From Leucothrix mucor (lineage in GTDB: Bacteria > Pseudomonadota > Gammaproteobacteria > Thiotrichales > Thiotrichaceae), in assembly GCA_011322515.1 (NCBI GenBank), contig DRMS01000134.1, forward strand, positions 1-8,146: a stretch of 8,146 nucleotides of DNA. The letters run 5' to 3'. Both the position numbers and the translations under genes were made by a program. How positions within the stretch are numbered: position 1 is the first letter of the stretch; every line of letters starts with the position of its first letter. Shown here in pieces: positions 1 through 6,828 of this stretch. The notes beneath the pieces are model-generated. The model saw nothing but the letters and a program-made list of their open reading frames with translations, was not told where the DNA came from and ran no database searches.

Positions 1-1904
1 CCTGTCGAATCAGTCACCTGACCCGATGCGCTGTTTTCACGAATAGATAAAGCATAATCCTCAACTTCACCATCGCTTGCGCCCCCTGTTGGACTAGCAA
101 TTTGAGTGGCATCTGAGGCAATACGAAAACGGGCATAAATAGCCCCTGTACTGAGTCCTGTTAAACCAGCCCATGATAATGTTGCCTGACCTGTTGTGCA
201 GTCAGCCTCAGCACGCTCTGCTGCTTCAAATGCACCGCTTTGATTAAAATCAACCCATCCTGCAACTTTGGCTGTGCCAACACAAGGGACATTTAAGGCG
301 TAACTGCTATCGGCTGTGTATATATTAGGCAAAGAAGAAAATGCATCCTCATCATCAATGCCATCGCTATCATCACCTGTACCATCAAGGGTTGTAGTCA
401 CCTGATTTTCTTCATCAGGAGGGACTGAACCTAGATAAACGGTTGGCGTAGCAAGTACTTTATGCGTGGCACCACCATAACTATTTGGAGCATCACCGTA
501 ATCACCAGGCATTAAAACGGTTGCTGTTAGATAATCTCGATAAGAAAACCACCATGTATTAATAGTATTGACATCTCCATACGCACGAGTACTCCATGGC
601 TGACGTGCGACCGAGCCAACATCTGTATTAACTTTTTGATTAGGTGGAAGACCTGGGTCTTGACTGATTCGACTATCATCCCAGAATAGGATATTGGGTC
701 CTGTTAAGCCTGCTGTTGTTTGGGTGCGAACGACAAAACTTTCATCCAGATATTCCACATCATAGGCGGTAAAATGAGTTTCGCCCTGTGTATAGGAGAT
801 GGTGACAGGAATAGGATAATCGCGCGGCTGAACCGCTGTGCCATCACCCCGCTTACCATCCCACGGTATGGTATTTAACCCTGCGTTAACATCAGCAAAG
901 AGTCGTTTATCAACGGCTTCTTGATAATTACCAGTGGTACCAAAATCTAGTACAAGCTCGACACGCCCTGACTGTGTTACGTCAATATTTATCGTGGGAT
1001 TAGCAGGATTTTCTACTTTTAACGGTAAATTTTGCACTTCACCATCTAAACCCAGCGGATAAACATTGGGATCAGGTTGGTTAAGAAAGACTTTTTGTAC
1101 GGGGTTTCCTGACTGTGCGCCAGGCACGGATTTACGATCTTCTGCTACATTTCCTGAACTGCCTGTACCCGTATCATTAAAGGAGAATTGTCCAACATAG
1201 GGTTTAATTCCTGCTTCTGCAAAGTTTACTTGGGTGACATAACCTTTTTCATCTCTAGCATAAAACTTGGCTTTTAGTGCAGAGGTAAAACTTCCACAGT
1301 TTACCTGCCATGCTTGTGACCATAGCCGTCCTTTGATTTCTGTTGGTGAGGCACCTTTTGTGGTGACAGTAATATCAAACCACTGCATTGAAACAGCGGA
1401 GGAAAACTCAATCGAGTAATCACCCGAAGGTAGCCCTTGAGGGTCAAACTTAAACATTGCATTTGCAGTGGAATAACCACCAGCATTAAGAATATTAGGC
1501 CCTGCCACAGCCATTGCATGACTCGTAATATTACCCGTAACACTATACGGACCATGTACAATTGCACCTGTAGGAGAGGCAATTCTAAATTGATAGCCAC
1601 TACCAGAAAACCCTATATACAGCATTTCATTGTCTGGATCTTCAATATGAACATACATTTTCATATTGGGTTGTGATAAATAACCTGCAAATGAACGAAC
1701 CCCAGCGGTGTTACTAGTTGGGGAAGTGATGTATAAATTAGACGTTGAGTTTGGGTCAGGTTGCCATGTTTTAGTCCCTTCTGCATGAAGCTCTGGAGTT
1801 AAAATAATCAAAAAAACCAAGAGAATTAGAAGTAGCCAAACTATCTGCCCGCCCCTCTTCTCCTTAATCACTAGCTCATCAGCTATTAACATTGCATTAT
1901 GCAT
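1..1904 (-). CDS. Large secreted surface protein with GEVED domain (3' end outside window)
   Basis: The frame is open from an ATG at 1904 to the left edge (634 codons, no stop), so the C-terminus is missing. An in-frame TAA lies a few codons upstream of the ATG. A second ATG at 1892 is an alternative start, and neither has a clear Shine-Dalgarno. Residues 1-20 are polar and charged. Residues 21-36 are strongly hydrophobic and end in LHA before E42, which fits a Sec signal peptide cleaved near residue 41. Residues 310-395 contain an NTIPWDGKRGDG motif resembling FlgD/Ig-like beta domains. From residue 467 the pattern GDYGDAPNSYGG, an Asp-rich DGTGDDSDGIDDED stretch (508-520), WVDFNQSG (550-557) and GEVEDY (612-617) mark a GEVED-type domain, probably calcium-stabilised. 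Proteins of this type are usually very large extracellular or surface proteins, often adhesin-like. The substrate or partner is unknown. Family assignment is good; the adhesion role is inference. Confidence 0.82.
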   Translation of the reverse strand, partial: MHNAMLIADELVIKEKRGGQIVWLLLILLVFLIILTPELHAEGTKTWQPDPNSTSNLYITSPTSNTAGVRSFAGYLSQPNMKMYVHIEDPDNEMLYIGFSGSGYQFRIASPTGAIVHGPYSVTGNITSHAMAVAGPNILNAGGYSTANAMFKFDPQGLPSGDYSIEFSSAVSMQWFDITVTTKGASPTEIKGRLWSQAWQVNCGSFTSALKAKFYARDEKGYVTQVNFAEAGIKPYVGQFSFNDTGTGSSGNVAEDRKSVPGAQSGNPVQKVFLNQPDPNVYPLGLDGEVQNLPLKVENPANPTINIDVTQSGRVELVLDFGTTGNYQEAVDKRLFADVNAGLNTIPWDGKRGDGTAVQPRDYPIPVTISYTQGETHFTAYDVEYLDESFVVRTQTTAGLTGPNILFWDDSRISQDPGLPPNQKVNTDVGSVARQPWSTRAYGDVNTINTWWFSYRDYLTATVLMPGDYGDAPNSYGGATHKVLATPTVYLGSVPPDEENQVTTTLDGTGDDSDGIDDEDAFSSLPNIYTADSSYALNVPCVGTAKVAGWVDFNQSGAFEAAERAEADCTTGQATLSWAGLTGLSTGAIYARFRIASDATQIASPTGGASDGEVEDYALSIRENSASGQVTDST

Positions 1905-1937
1905 AAATACCCCGCCCCCACGCTCTTACCTCAGCAT

Positions 1938-1943
1938 TTTATA
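1938..1943 (-). promoter_or_regulatory. Possible -10 box of the surface protein gene
   Basis: On the minus strand this reads TATAAA and lies 33 bases before the ATG at 1904, between the gene and the MITE-like insertion. No good -35 hexamer is seen at 16-18 bp, so the call is weak. Confidence 0.2.
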
Positions 1944-1979
1944 ATGACTTTAAAGCCTATAAAATCACAATACCCCATT

Positions 1980-2109
1980 GTTATTTATCTCTGTACAGGA
2001 CACTTTATTTTAAGTTGTTGATTTTATATTACTGAATAAAATTACAGATATTAAAAATCAATGACTTACATTTATCTTTAATAAAGTGTCCTGTACGGAG
2101 GTTATTTAT
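1980..2109. mobile_element. MITE-like element with 9-bp target site duplication
   Basis: The element body is 1989-2100 (112 bp). Its ends are 21-bp inverted repeats, 1989-2009 and 2080-2100, matching at 20 of 21 positions with a core of GTACAGGACACTTTATT. The body is flanked on both sides by the identical 9-mer GTTATTTAT (1980-1988 and 2101-2109), the signature of a transposition event. The interior of about 70 bp is AT-rich and has no usable ORF, so the element is non-autonomous and would need a transposase supplied elsewhere. A 9-bp duplication fits several insertion sequence families; I cannot assign one. It sits 85 bp upstream of the surface protein start and could affect its expression. 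Confidence 0.85.
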
Positions 2110-2342
2110 TTAAAATTATTAATTTTTACAATGAGTGCTCCCCCTTCCCAATAAAGAATTTAATGAAAATTTATTTATCAGTAGAACCCGATATTTTTAC
2201 TATAACCAACTCAAGCTGTATATTAGGTTAATTTTTACTCATAATTAAGGAAAATCCCACTTAGGAACATACGCGAAACAACTTCCCAATTTCTAACTTG
2301 CCTTTTTACTCCAAATGAAATGATTTCGGGCGACCAGTTTAG
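2110..2342. other. AT-rich intergenic stretch without a recognised gene
   Basis: Between the MITE-like element and the palindromic repeat I see no plausible coding frame, RNA gene or clear terminator on either strand. Together with the flanking repeats it makes a gene-free region of about 600 bp between the FNR-type regulator and the surface protein gene. Confidence 0.5.
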
Positions 2343-2482
2343 GGCGGGACAGTTCATGTTTCTGCTACTCACCCGCACCCTTCGACACGCTCAGGAAGCG
2401 GTGTCCTGAGTCTACCGAAGGGCTAGTTCCCTGAGCTTGTCGAAGGGTGCGGGTTATTTGCCATGAAGTTACTTGTCCCGCC
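2343..2482. repeat. Outer imperfect inverted repeat enclosing the palindrome
   Basis: GGCGGGACA at 2343-2351 pairs with TGTCCCGCC at 2474-2482. The next bases inward, GTTCATG (2352-2358), pair with CATGAA (2462-2467) if a bulge of a few bases is allowed. The palindrome at 2371-2454 lies inside. No flanking direct repeat is visible, so it is not called a transposon. Confidence 0.4.
2371..2454. repeat. Large REP-like palindrome, CCTTCGAC/GCTCAGG family, with an extra internal half copy
   Basis: The arms 2371-2395 and 2430-2454 are inverted repeats of 25 bp with one mismatch. They carry ACCCGCACCCTTCGAC and its complement. The centre (about 2404-2422) holds a third, diverged copy with CCTGAG and CGAAGGG, in the same orientation as the right arm, so alternative hairpins are possible. 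The related palindrome at 5938-5990 shows this is a dispersed family in the genome. REP-type palindromes of this kind sit between genes and can act as transcript stabilisers or attenuators. This one lies downstream of the FNR-type regulator gene, where it would be at the 3' end of that transcript. There is no T-run, so it is not called a terminator. Confidence 0.85.
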
Positions 2483-2513
2483 TGTAAGTTGGTAGCCTAA
2501 TTTTACTCGTTCC

Positions 2514-3218
2514 TTAACTATACGCAATTTCTTCAAGCTTAATCAGATCACATAAATATTGATTCGACTCCATTGCAACAATCAAACGCTGACGCTTAAA
2601 CTCAGCAATCGTTCGACTGGCTGTTTCAGTGGTAATGGCAAGCATTGCGCCTATATCTTCACGGCTAAATAACACGCAAGTATTCGTTCCATAGCGCTTA
2701 CTTAAGCGCAATACAAGACGTGCTACACGTTTTTTGGCTGAGCCTGTGGAAAGTTCTGTCACCCAGCTATCTGCCTCTTTTAGTGCATGTTGCCAACGCA
2801 CCATTAATTCACGATAAAGATGTGGGTTATTTTGTGACAGCTTTTTTACTTCACTGGCTGGATAACGGCATAGCTCGGCATTTTGCAATACAATTGCTTC
2901 ATGCTCATAATTACCGTCAAGGATAGTTTCCAGTCCTAATACATCAGAACGCCCTAGTATGCGCACAATGCGCTGACTTCCATCTGGCAAATATTGCACT
3001 AGTTTTATCAGCCCACTGCGTATGGTGTACATATAGCATGGCGAATCATTAGTCCCATAAATTTTAGTCCCTACTGTAAAGGCAAACTGATCAATCGGTT
3101 TATGCAAGGACTCGAACTCATTCTCTGTTAAGTCTGCAAATAACACAGAGTTTCGCAATGTACACCGACTACAATCTGCTGAACCTTGCCATGCTTCTCT
3201 TAAACTGACATGTGCCAT
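2514..3218 (-). CDS. FNR/CRP-family transcriptional regulator with incomplete Fe-S cysteine set
   Basis: A 234-residue protein, close to the length of FNR (250). Residues 25-130 form the cyclic-nucleotide-binding-like sensor fold with the conserved stretch IRSGLIKLVQYLPDGSQRI (66-84). They are followed by a long dimerisation helix and a C-terminal winged helix-turn-helix. The recognition helix reads TETASR, with E198, S201 and R202 matching the E-x-x-S-R contacts FNR uses to read TTGAT half-sites. FNR holds a 4Fe-4S cluster with Cys in a C-x2-C-x5-C pattern plus a distant Cys. Here C16-x2-C19 is present and C117 aligns with the distant one, but the remaining N-terminal ligand position is not Cys. 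The protein may bind a cluster with a non-Cys ligand, or sense something else. It is a solo gene with no target adjacent that the sequence proves. The start is supported by the N-terminal alignment, with only a weak ribosome binding site (GGATC). Confidence 0.88.
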   Translation of the reverse strand: MAHVSLREAWQGSADCSRCTLRNSVLFADLTENEFESLHKPIDQFAFTVGTKIYGTNDSPCYMYTIRSGLIKLVQYLPDGSQRIVRILGRSDVLGLETILDGNYEHEAIVLQNAELCRYPASEVKKLSQNNPHLYRELMVRWQHALKEADSWVTELSTGSAKKRVARLVLRLSKRYGTNTCVLFSREDIGAMLAITTETASRTIAEFKRQRLIVAMESNQYLCDLIKLEEIAYS

Positions 3219-3261
3219 TACTTTGATCCGTGTTGAGGGACAAATCTTCGTCCTAGAGATA

Positions 3262-3275
3262 ATGATGAGATCATA
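3262..3275 (-). promoter_or_regulatory. Candidate -10 box overlapping a short palindrome upstream of the regulator gene
   Basis: On the minus strand TATGAT (3275-3270) is a fair -10 hexamer about 50 bases before the ATG at 3218. It overlaps ATGAT-CTC-ATCAT (3262-3274), a perfect 5-bp-arm palindrome. The arms contain TGAT/ATCA as in FNR-family operators, but the spacer is three bases rather than four. An autoregulatory site is possible but not shown, and no strong -35 box is visible. Confidence 0.25.
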
Positions 3276-3395
3276 CTCTCACGCAAAGTTCTAAATATAA
3301 AAATGATTTATTTAAAACATAGAAAAACTAATAACAATGATCATGCCACAGCTAGCCAAGAAACATCAAATATAATCAGTTTTCGAGCTACCAAT

Positions 3396-3548
3396 TTAAG
3401 CTGGGACACTCCATAAATTCAAAGGCTTATTAAATTTTCGTTTTTTCCCTTTCCGAGACAAAGGAAGTTCTCCCATTTGCTTATCCATCCATTCAAGTAC
3501 ATTTGGACTACCAGTTTTAAACCCCTTGACTCTGCAAATACTCTTCAT
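3396..3548 (-). CDS. Possible small basic protein ORF overlapping the ybiT 3' end
   Basis: An ATG at 3548, inside the last codons of the ABC-F gene, opens a 50-codon frame that ends with TAA at 3396-3398. It overlaps ybiT by 32 bases in a different frame. The C-terminal part, which lies in otherwise empty intergenic DNA, contains VLEWMDKQMGELPLSRKGKK and then a Lys- and Phe-containing tail ending LWSVPA. This looks like protein rather than random sequence. An internal ATG at 3488 would give 30 residues. No good ribosome binding site precedes either start. It could be a translationally coupled small gene, the C-terminal remnant of a decayed gene, or chance. I do not recognise a family. Confidence 0.3.
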   Translation of the reverse strand: MKSICRVKGFKTGSPNVLEWMDKQMGELPLSRKGKKRKFNKPLNLWSVPA

Positions 3549-5109
3549 AAGTACCACGAAAATCAATAATCCCTTCTGGCTTGATCTCTAAAATACGTGT
3601 CGCAATAGAAGAAACAAACTCACGATCATGCGAGATAAACATTAACGTTCCTTCGTAATTCTCTAGCGCAAGGTTAAGTGATTCAATTGATTCCATATCC
3701 AAGTGATTGGTTGGCTCATCCATCAACATAATATTAGGCTTTTGCAAGATCAGCTTACCAAATAGCATCCTGCCCTGCTCTCCACCTGAGATTACTTGTA
3801 CTGATTTTTCACTATCTGCTTTAGAAAACAATAAGCGTCCTAGTGTCCCGCGTACTACCTGCTCATCATCTCCCTCAGCACGGAAGTTTGTCATCCAGTC
3901 AAATAAATTAATATCTTCGGCGAAATCAGTGGCATGATCCTGTGCATAATAACCAATATTTGAGTTTTCCGACCATTTTACCGTGCCAGAATCTGCTTCC
4001 AGATCACCTTTTAAACAGCGTAATAGCGTTGTCTTACCCACACCATTAGCACCAATAATCGCAATACGCTCACCCACATCAACCATTAAATTAAAGTCTT
4101 TAAATAAAGCAGGTTCATCTTCATAATGTTTTGTTAATCCATTAACTTCTAACGCTTGACGGAAAAGTTTTTTCTCAATTTCAAAACGAATATAAGGGTT
4201 TACACGACTGGAAACCTTGACCTCGGCCAATTCAATTTTATCCAATTGCTTCGCACGTGATGTTGCTTGCTTGGCTTTTGAAGCATTCGCTGAAAAGCGG
4301 CTAACAAATTCTTTTAGCTCAGCAATTTTCACCTTTTTCTTTGCATTATCAGAGAGTAAACGCTCCCGTGCCTGAGTTGCAGCAAACATATATTGATCAT
4401 AGTTACCAGGATAAAGGCGTAACTCACCATAGTCTAAATCAGCCATATGGGTACAGACACTATTGAGGAAGTGACGATCATGCGAAATAATCACCATAGT
4501 GCTTTTACGCTCAACAATAATATCCTCTAGCCAAGTAATTGTACTAATATCGAGGTTGTTAGTTGGCTCGTCGAGTAATAAAATATCAGGATTCGCAAAG
4601 AGTGCCTGCGCTAATAACACCCGCAACTTCCAGCCTGGTGCAACAGCACTCATCGGTCCTGCGTGTTGCTCAAGTGCTATACCGACACCTAGTAATAAAT
4701 CCCCTGCGCGAGATTCCGCCGTATACCCATCCATTTCACCAAACTTAACTTCCAGATCAGCAACGATCATACCCTCATCTTCGCTCATCTCTGGCAAAGA
4801 ATAAATACGATCACGCTCTTCCTTAATCTTCCATAATTCCTTATCGCCTTTAATAACCGTATCAACCACGCTAAACTCTTCAAAAGCAAACTGATCCTGA
4901 CCTAAAACTGAAAATGTCTCATCAGGATCCATTGATACATTACCTGCTGTTGGTTCTAGCTCACCCGATAGAATTTTCATAAAGGTTGATTTGCCGCAAC
5001 CATTTGCGCCAATCAAGCCATAACGGTTACCCTCGCCAAATTTGACTGAGATATTTTCAAACAGAGGCTTAGCCCCAAACTGCATTGTGATATTGGCTGT
5101 AGAGATCAT
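3517..5109 (-). CDS. ybiT: ABC-F family ATPase, YbiT type
   Basis: The 530 residues equal the length of E. coli YbiT, and the sequence follows it closely throughout. ABC-F proteins are soluble twin-ATPase factors that bind the ribosomal E site and adjust translation; they have no membrane domain and are not transporters. First ATPase: Walker A GANGCGKST (34-42), Q-loop QDQF (71-74), the YbiT-specific VAPGWKLRV in place of the usual LSGG signature (156-164), Walker B ILLLDE with catalytic E181, and switch H210. A charged, helical interdomain linker spans about 240-315. Second ATPase: Walker A GANGVGKTT (353-361), signature SGGEQ (441-445), Walker B MLMDE with E465, and switch H494. All catalytic residues are intact. 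The ATG at 5109 matches the YbiT N-terminus, but the ribosome binding site is weak. It is divergent from rimI, and its stop lies inside a possible small downstream ORF. Confidence 0.96.
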   Translation of the reverse strand: MISTANITMQFGAKPLFENISVKFGEGNRYGLIGANGCGKSTFMKILSGELEPTAGNVSMDPDETFSVLGQDQFAFEEFSVVDTVIKGDKELWKIKEERDRIYSLPEMSEDEGMIVADLEVKFGEMDGYTAESRAGDLLLGVGIALEQHAGPMSAVAPGWKLRVLLAQALFANPDILLLDEPTNNLDISTITWLEDIIVERKSTMVIISHDRHFLNSVCTHMADLDYGELRLYPGNYDQYMFAATQARERLLSDNAKKKVKIAELKEFVSRFSANASKAKQATSRAKQLDKIELAEVKVSSRVNPYIRFEIEKKLFRQALEVNGLTKHYEDEPALFKDFNLMVDVGERIAIIGANGVGKTTLLRCLKGDLEADSGTVKWSENSNIGYYAQDHATDFAEDINLFDWMTNFRAEGDDEQVVRGTLGRLLFSKADSEKSVQVISGGEQGRMLFGKLILQKPNIMLMDEPTNHLDMESIESLNLALENYEGTLMFISHDREFVSSIATRILEIKPEGIIDFRGTYEEYLQSQGV

Positions 5110-5166
5110 GTTAGGTTTCGTGTTTTGTTAGAAGGGGTTAAAGAAATCCTTTGCCGATTTAATAGC

Positions 5167-5238
5167 AGGGCAGATAAGCGATAGCACAATCCGATAAGGC
5201 CTATTAACAATCGGCGGATGATACACCTTATCCGCCCT
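5167..5238. repeat. REP-like hairpin cluster in the ybiT-rimI divergent region
   Basis: GGCGGAT (5213-5219) pairs perfectly with ATCCGCC (5230-5236), forming a compact stem-loop. An outer pair, AGGGCAGATAAG (5167-5178) and CTTATCCGCCCT (5227-5238), matches at 11 of 12 positions and encloses an ATCCG/CGGAT pair. The GGGCGGATAAGG...ATCCGCC pattern resembles repetitive extragenic palindromes common in proteobacteria and differs from the CCTTCGAC family elsewhere in the window. It falls between two divergent gene starts rather than at 3' ends, so it may lie in the ybiT leader. Confidence 0.65.
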
Positions 5239-5317
5239 ATATTTTCGATTTGGCGAAGGTATTTTTAAGTTGGCAGGGAATTTAGCTTGTCAGGAGAAAA
5301 AGCTCAAGATTAATGTG

Positions 5318-5323
5318 TATAAT
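5318..5323 (+). promoter_or_regulatory. Candidate -10 box for rimI
   Basis: A perfect TATAAT lies 46 bases before the rimI ATG. No convincing -35 hexamer is found at 16-18 bp upstream, so this is only a plausible promoter position. Confidence 0.35.
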
Positions 5324-5369
5324 CTACAGAATTAGTTGTAATACAAATAAGGAAGTTTAGAAAAACAAT

Positions 5370-5837
5370 ATGGCAACCAATAGAAAAAAACTACAATACT
5401 TCCGCAAAATGCTTAGTGAAGATTTAGATAATGTAATGCAACTAGAGTTGCTCGCCTACCCCTTCCCATGGAAGCGCAAACTATTTGAAGATTCACTCAG
5501 CAAACCTAGCTATACCTGCTGGGTATTTGAAAATAAAGATAAATTTAGTGGTTACCTCATAAGCTCCGCAGCAGCAGGTGAAGCACATATCTTAAACCTC
5601 TGTATTCACCCCGAACTACAAGGACAAGGCTGGGGCAGAAAACTCCTTGCAGAAGCAGAATGGATCGCTAAACAACACCGTGCCGACACCTGCTTCTTAG
5701 AAGTCAGGGTCTCTAATCATGCTGCCCTGCATTTGTATGAAACTAGTGGCTATAATGAAATTGGACGCAGGAAGAAATACTATCCTGCTAAAAAGGGACG
5801 CGAAGATGCCATTGTTATGGCAAAAGTGTTGATTTAA
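5370..5837 (+). CDS. rimI: Ribosomal protein S18 N-terminal alanine acetyltransferase RimI
   Basis: This 155-residue GNAT-fold enzyme is slightly longer than E. coli RimI (148), because of about seven extra N-terminal residues. It transfers acetyl from acetyl-CoA to the N-terminal alanine of ribosomal protein S18 in the cytoplasm. Visible family marks are FPW (32-34), the acetyl-CoA pyrophosphate loop QGQGWG (84-89), LEVRVSNHAALHLYE (110-124) with the two residues matching the RimI catalytic pair (E111 and Y123), and the C-terminal YYP...GREDAIVM (137-150). AAGGAAG at 5349-5355 is a good Shine-Dalgarno sequence but is 14 bases from the ATG. The next ATG (codon 14) has no site and would cut into the fold, so 5370 is preferred. 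In many gammaproteobacteria rimI neighbours tsaB or rimI-linked genes; here it stands alone. Confidence 0.93.
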   Translation: MATNRKKLQYFRKMLSEDLDNVMQLELLAYPFPWKRKLFEDSLSKPSYTCWVFENKDKFSGYLISSAAAGEAHILNLCIHPELQGQGWGRKLLAEAEWIAKQHRADTCFLEVRVSNHAALHLYETSGYNEIGRRKKYYPAKKGREDAIVMAKVLI

Positions 5838-5937
5838 ACAGTATAAATATACGTTAAAGTTTTAATAAATAGATACAAAAATGGGAAAGGCTGTATTAAA
5901 AAAAATGCATCTATAGACATTCATTTATTAAATTTTC

Positions 5938-5990
5938 GCACCCTTCAACTCCGCTCAGGGATCTGTACCCTGAGCGGAGTCGAAGGGTGC
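5938..5990. repeat. REP-like perfect hairpin, second copy of the CCTTCGAC/GCTCAGG family
   Basis: The arms 5938-5960 and 5968-5990 pair at 22 of 23 positions around a 7-base loop. The outer part GCACCCTTC and the inner GCTCAGG are shared with the palindrome at 2371-2454. It lies about 100 bases after the rimI stop and 70 before the ClpP-like gene, so it could limit read-through between them. No U-tract follows, so Rho-independent termination is not claimed. Confidence 0.85.
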
Positions 5991-6061
5991 AATTATTTAT
6001 GTGAAAAACTATAACGTTAACTATTACAAGGCGATATTACACAATTAAGAGTAAATAAACT

Positions 6062-6730
6062 ATGTTCAAACAGATGATTGATGATGACGATAAACTAAAC
6101 TCAAAACATCACACGTTATATAAAAAAGAGATAACTGCAAAAGAAGTAAAAACATTAAAAAATACTTATAAAAAAACACCAAAATATATTGCTTATAGAA
6201 TGTTCATCGCGGCTTTTCATGAACATGAAAGGGGTTTGCACGATATATTCAATCAGTTATGGGATGCGGGCAAACATGATACCTTGGAGCTGAGAATTAA
6301 CTCACGCGGTGGCTTTGTTAATGAAGGTAGCCAGTTTTATTCTGTGATTAAAAATAAATTTCAAGGACGCACAACAACGGTATTAGATGCTTGTGGTTAT
6401 TCAATGGGGGCGCTTATTTTTTGCATGGGCGATAAACGTGTGATTACGCCACGCAGTGATTTAATGTTTCATGATTACTCGGGCGCAGTGTGGGGTAAAG
6501 GGGGTGAAATTGAGTCACAATTTAAACATCAAGCAGCCCATTTGAGAGAATTCTTTTTTGATGTGATTGTTAAGCCTAAGTTCTTGAAGAAAAAAGAATA
6601 CAAACAAATGTTAGCAGGCAAAGACTTCTGGATGAAGCCAGAAGAGCTTTGTCAACGCGGTATTGCCACGCATGTTTTACTGAATGGTAAGGAGATTAAG
6701 GCTAAGAAGTATTTGAAGAAATTGGCATAG
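6062..6730 (+). CDS. Solitary ClpP-like serine protease
   Basis: 222 residues with a ClpP/crotonase-like fold. The oxyanion-strand motif LRINSRGGFVNEG (77-89) corresponds to INSPGG in ClpP but has R82 in place of proline. The nucleophile is S114 in GYSMGA (112-117), the histidine is H137 in MFHDYSG (135-141), and the acid is probably D188 in GKDFWMKPEELCQRG (186-200). Spacings of 23 and 51 residues are close to those in ClpP, so the catalytic triad looks complete. The N-terminal 45 residues are Lys-rich and do not resemble ClpP's processed propeptide. No clpX, clpA or clpS lies nearby, and this is clearly not the housekeeping clpP. Similar divergent ClpP-like proteins occur in phages and on mobile DNA, but no phage gene is seen here. 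The start follows a weak AAGAG at 6047-6051. Substrate and ATPase partner are unknown. Confidence 0.82.
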   Translation: MFKQMIDDDDKLNSKHHTLYKKEITAKEVKTLKNTYKKTPKYIAYRMFIAAFHEHERGLHDIFNQLWDAGKHDTLELRINSRGGFVNEGSQFYSVIKNKFQGRTTTVLDACGYSMGALIFCMGDKRVITPRSDLMFHDYSGAVWGKGGEIESQFKHQAAHLREFFFDVIVKPKFLKKKEYKQMLAGKDFWMKPEELCQRGIATHVLLNGKEIKAKKYLKKLA

Positions 6731-6828
6731 TAAGGAAGTTTCAAGTAATAAATCCACCCATATTACGCAGATTCATTGCTTGAAGCTCCCAAAGCTATAT
6801 GCGGGCTGCAAAACTGTTAACTAACCTA

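Noticed and set aside
1301..1676. ORFs of 99 codons (minus) and 79 codons (plus)
   Set aside because: Both lie in other frames within the continuous surface protein reading frame, and their translations show no protein-like pattern.
2010..2079. Promoter-like TTGATT/TATTCA pair on the minus strand inside the MITE-like element, pointing to the surface gene
   Set aside because: The -10 match is poor and AT-rich DNA gives such pairs by chance.
3262..3274. FNR box upstream of the FNR-type regulator
   Set aside because: The palindrome has TGAT/ATCA arms but a three-base spacer, whereas FNR sites have four, so I list it only as a weak candidate.
3707..4804. Plus-strand ORFs of 61-101 codons opposite ybiT
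   Set aside because: They are antisense shadows of a fully conserved ABC-F gene and have low-complexity Ser/Pro-rich translations.
6734..6790. Imperfect inverted repeat (6734-6749 with 6775-6790) between the convergent ClpP-like and MltB genes, a possible bidirectional terminator
   Set aside because: Only about 13 of 16 positions pair, the loop is 25 bases and there is no T-run on either strand.
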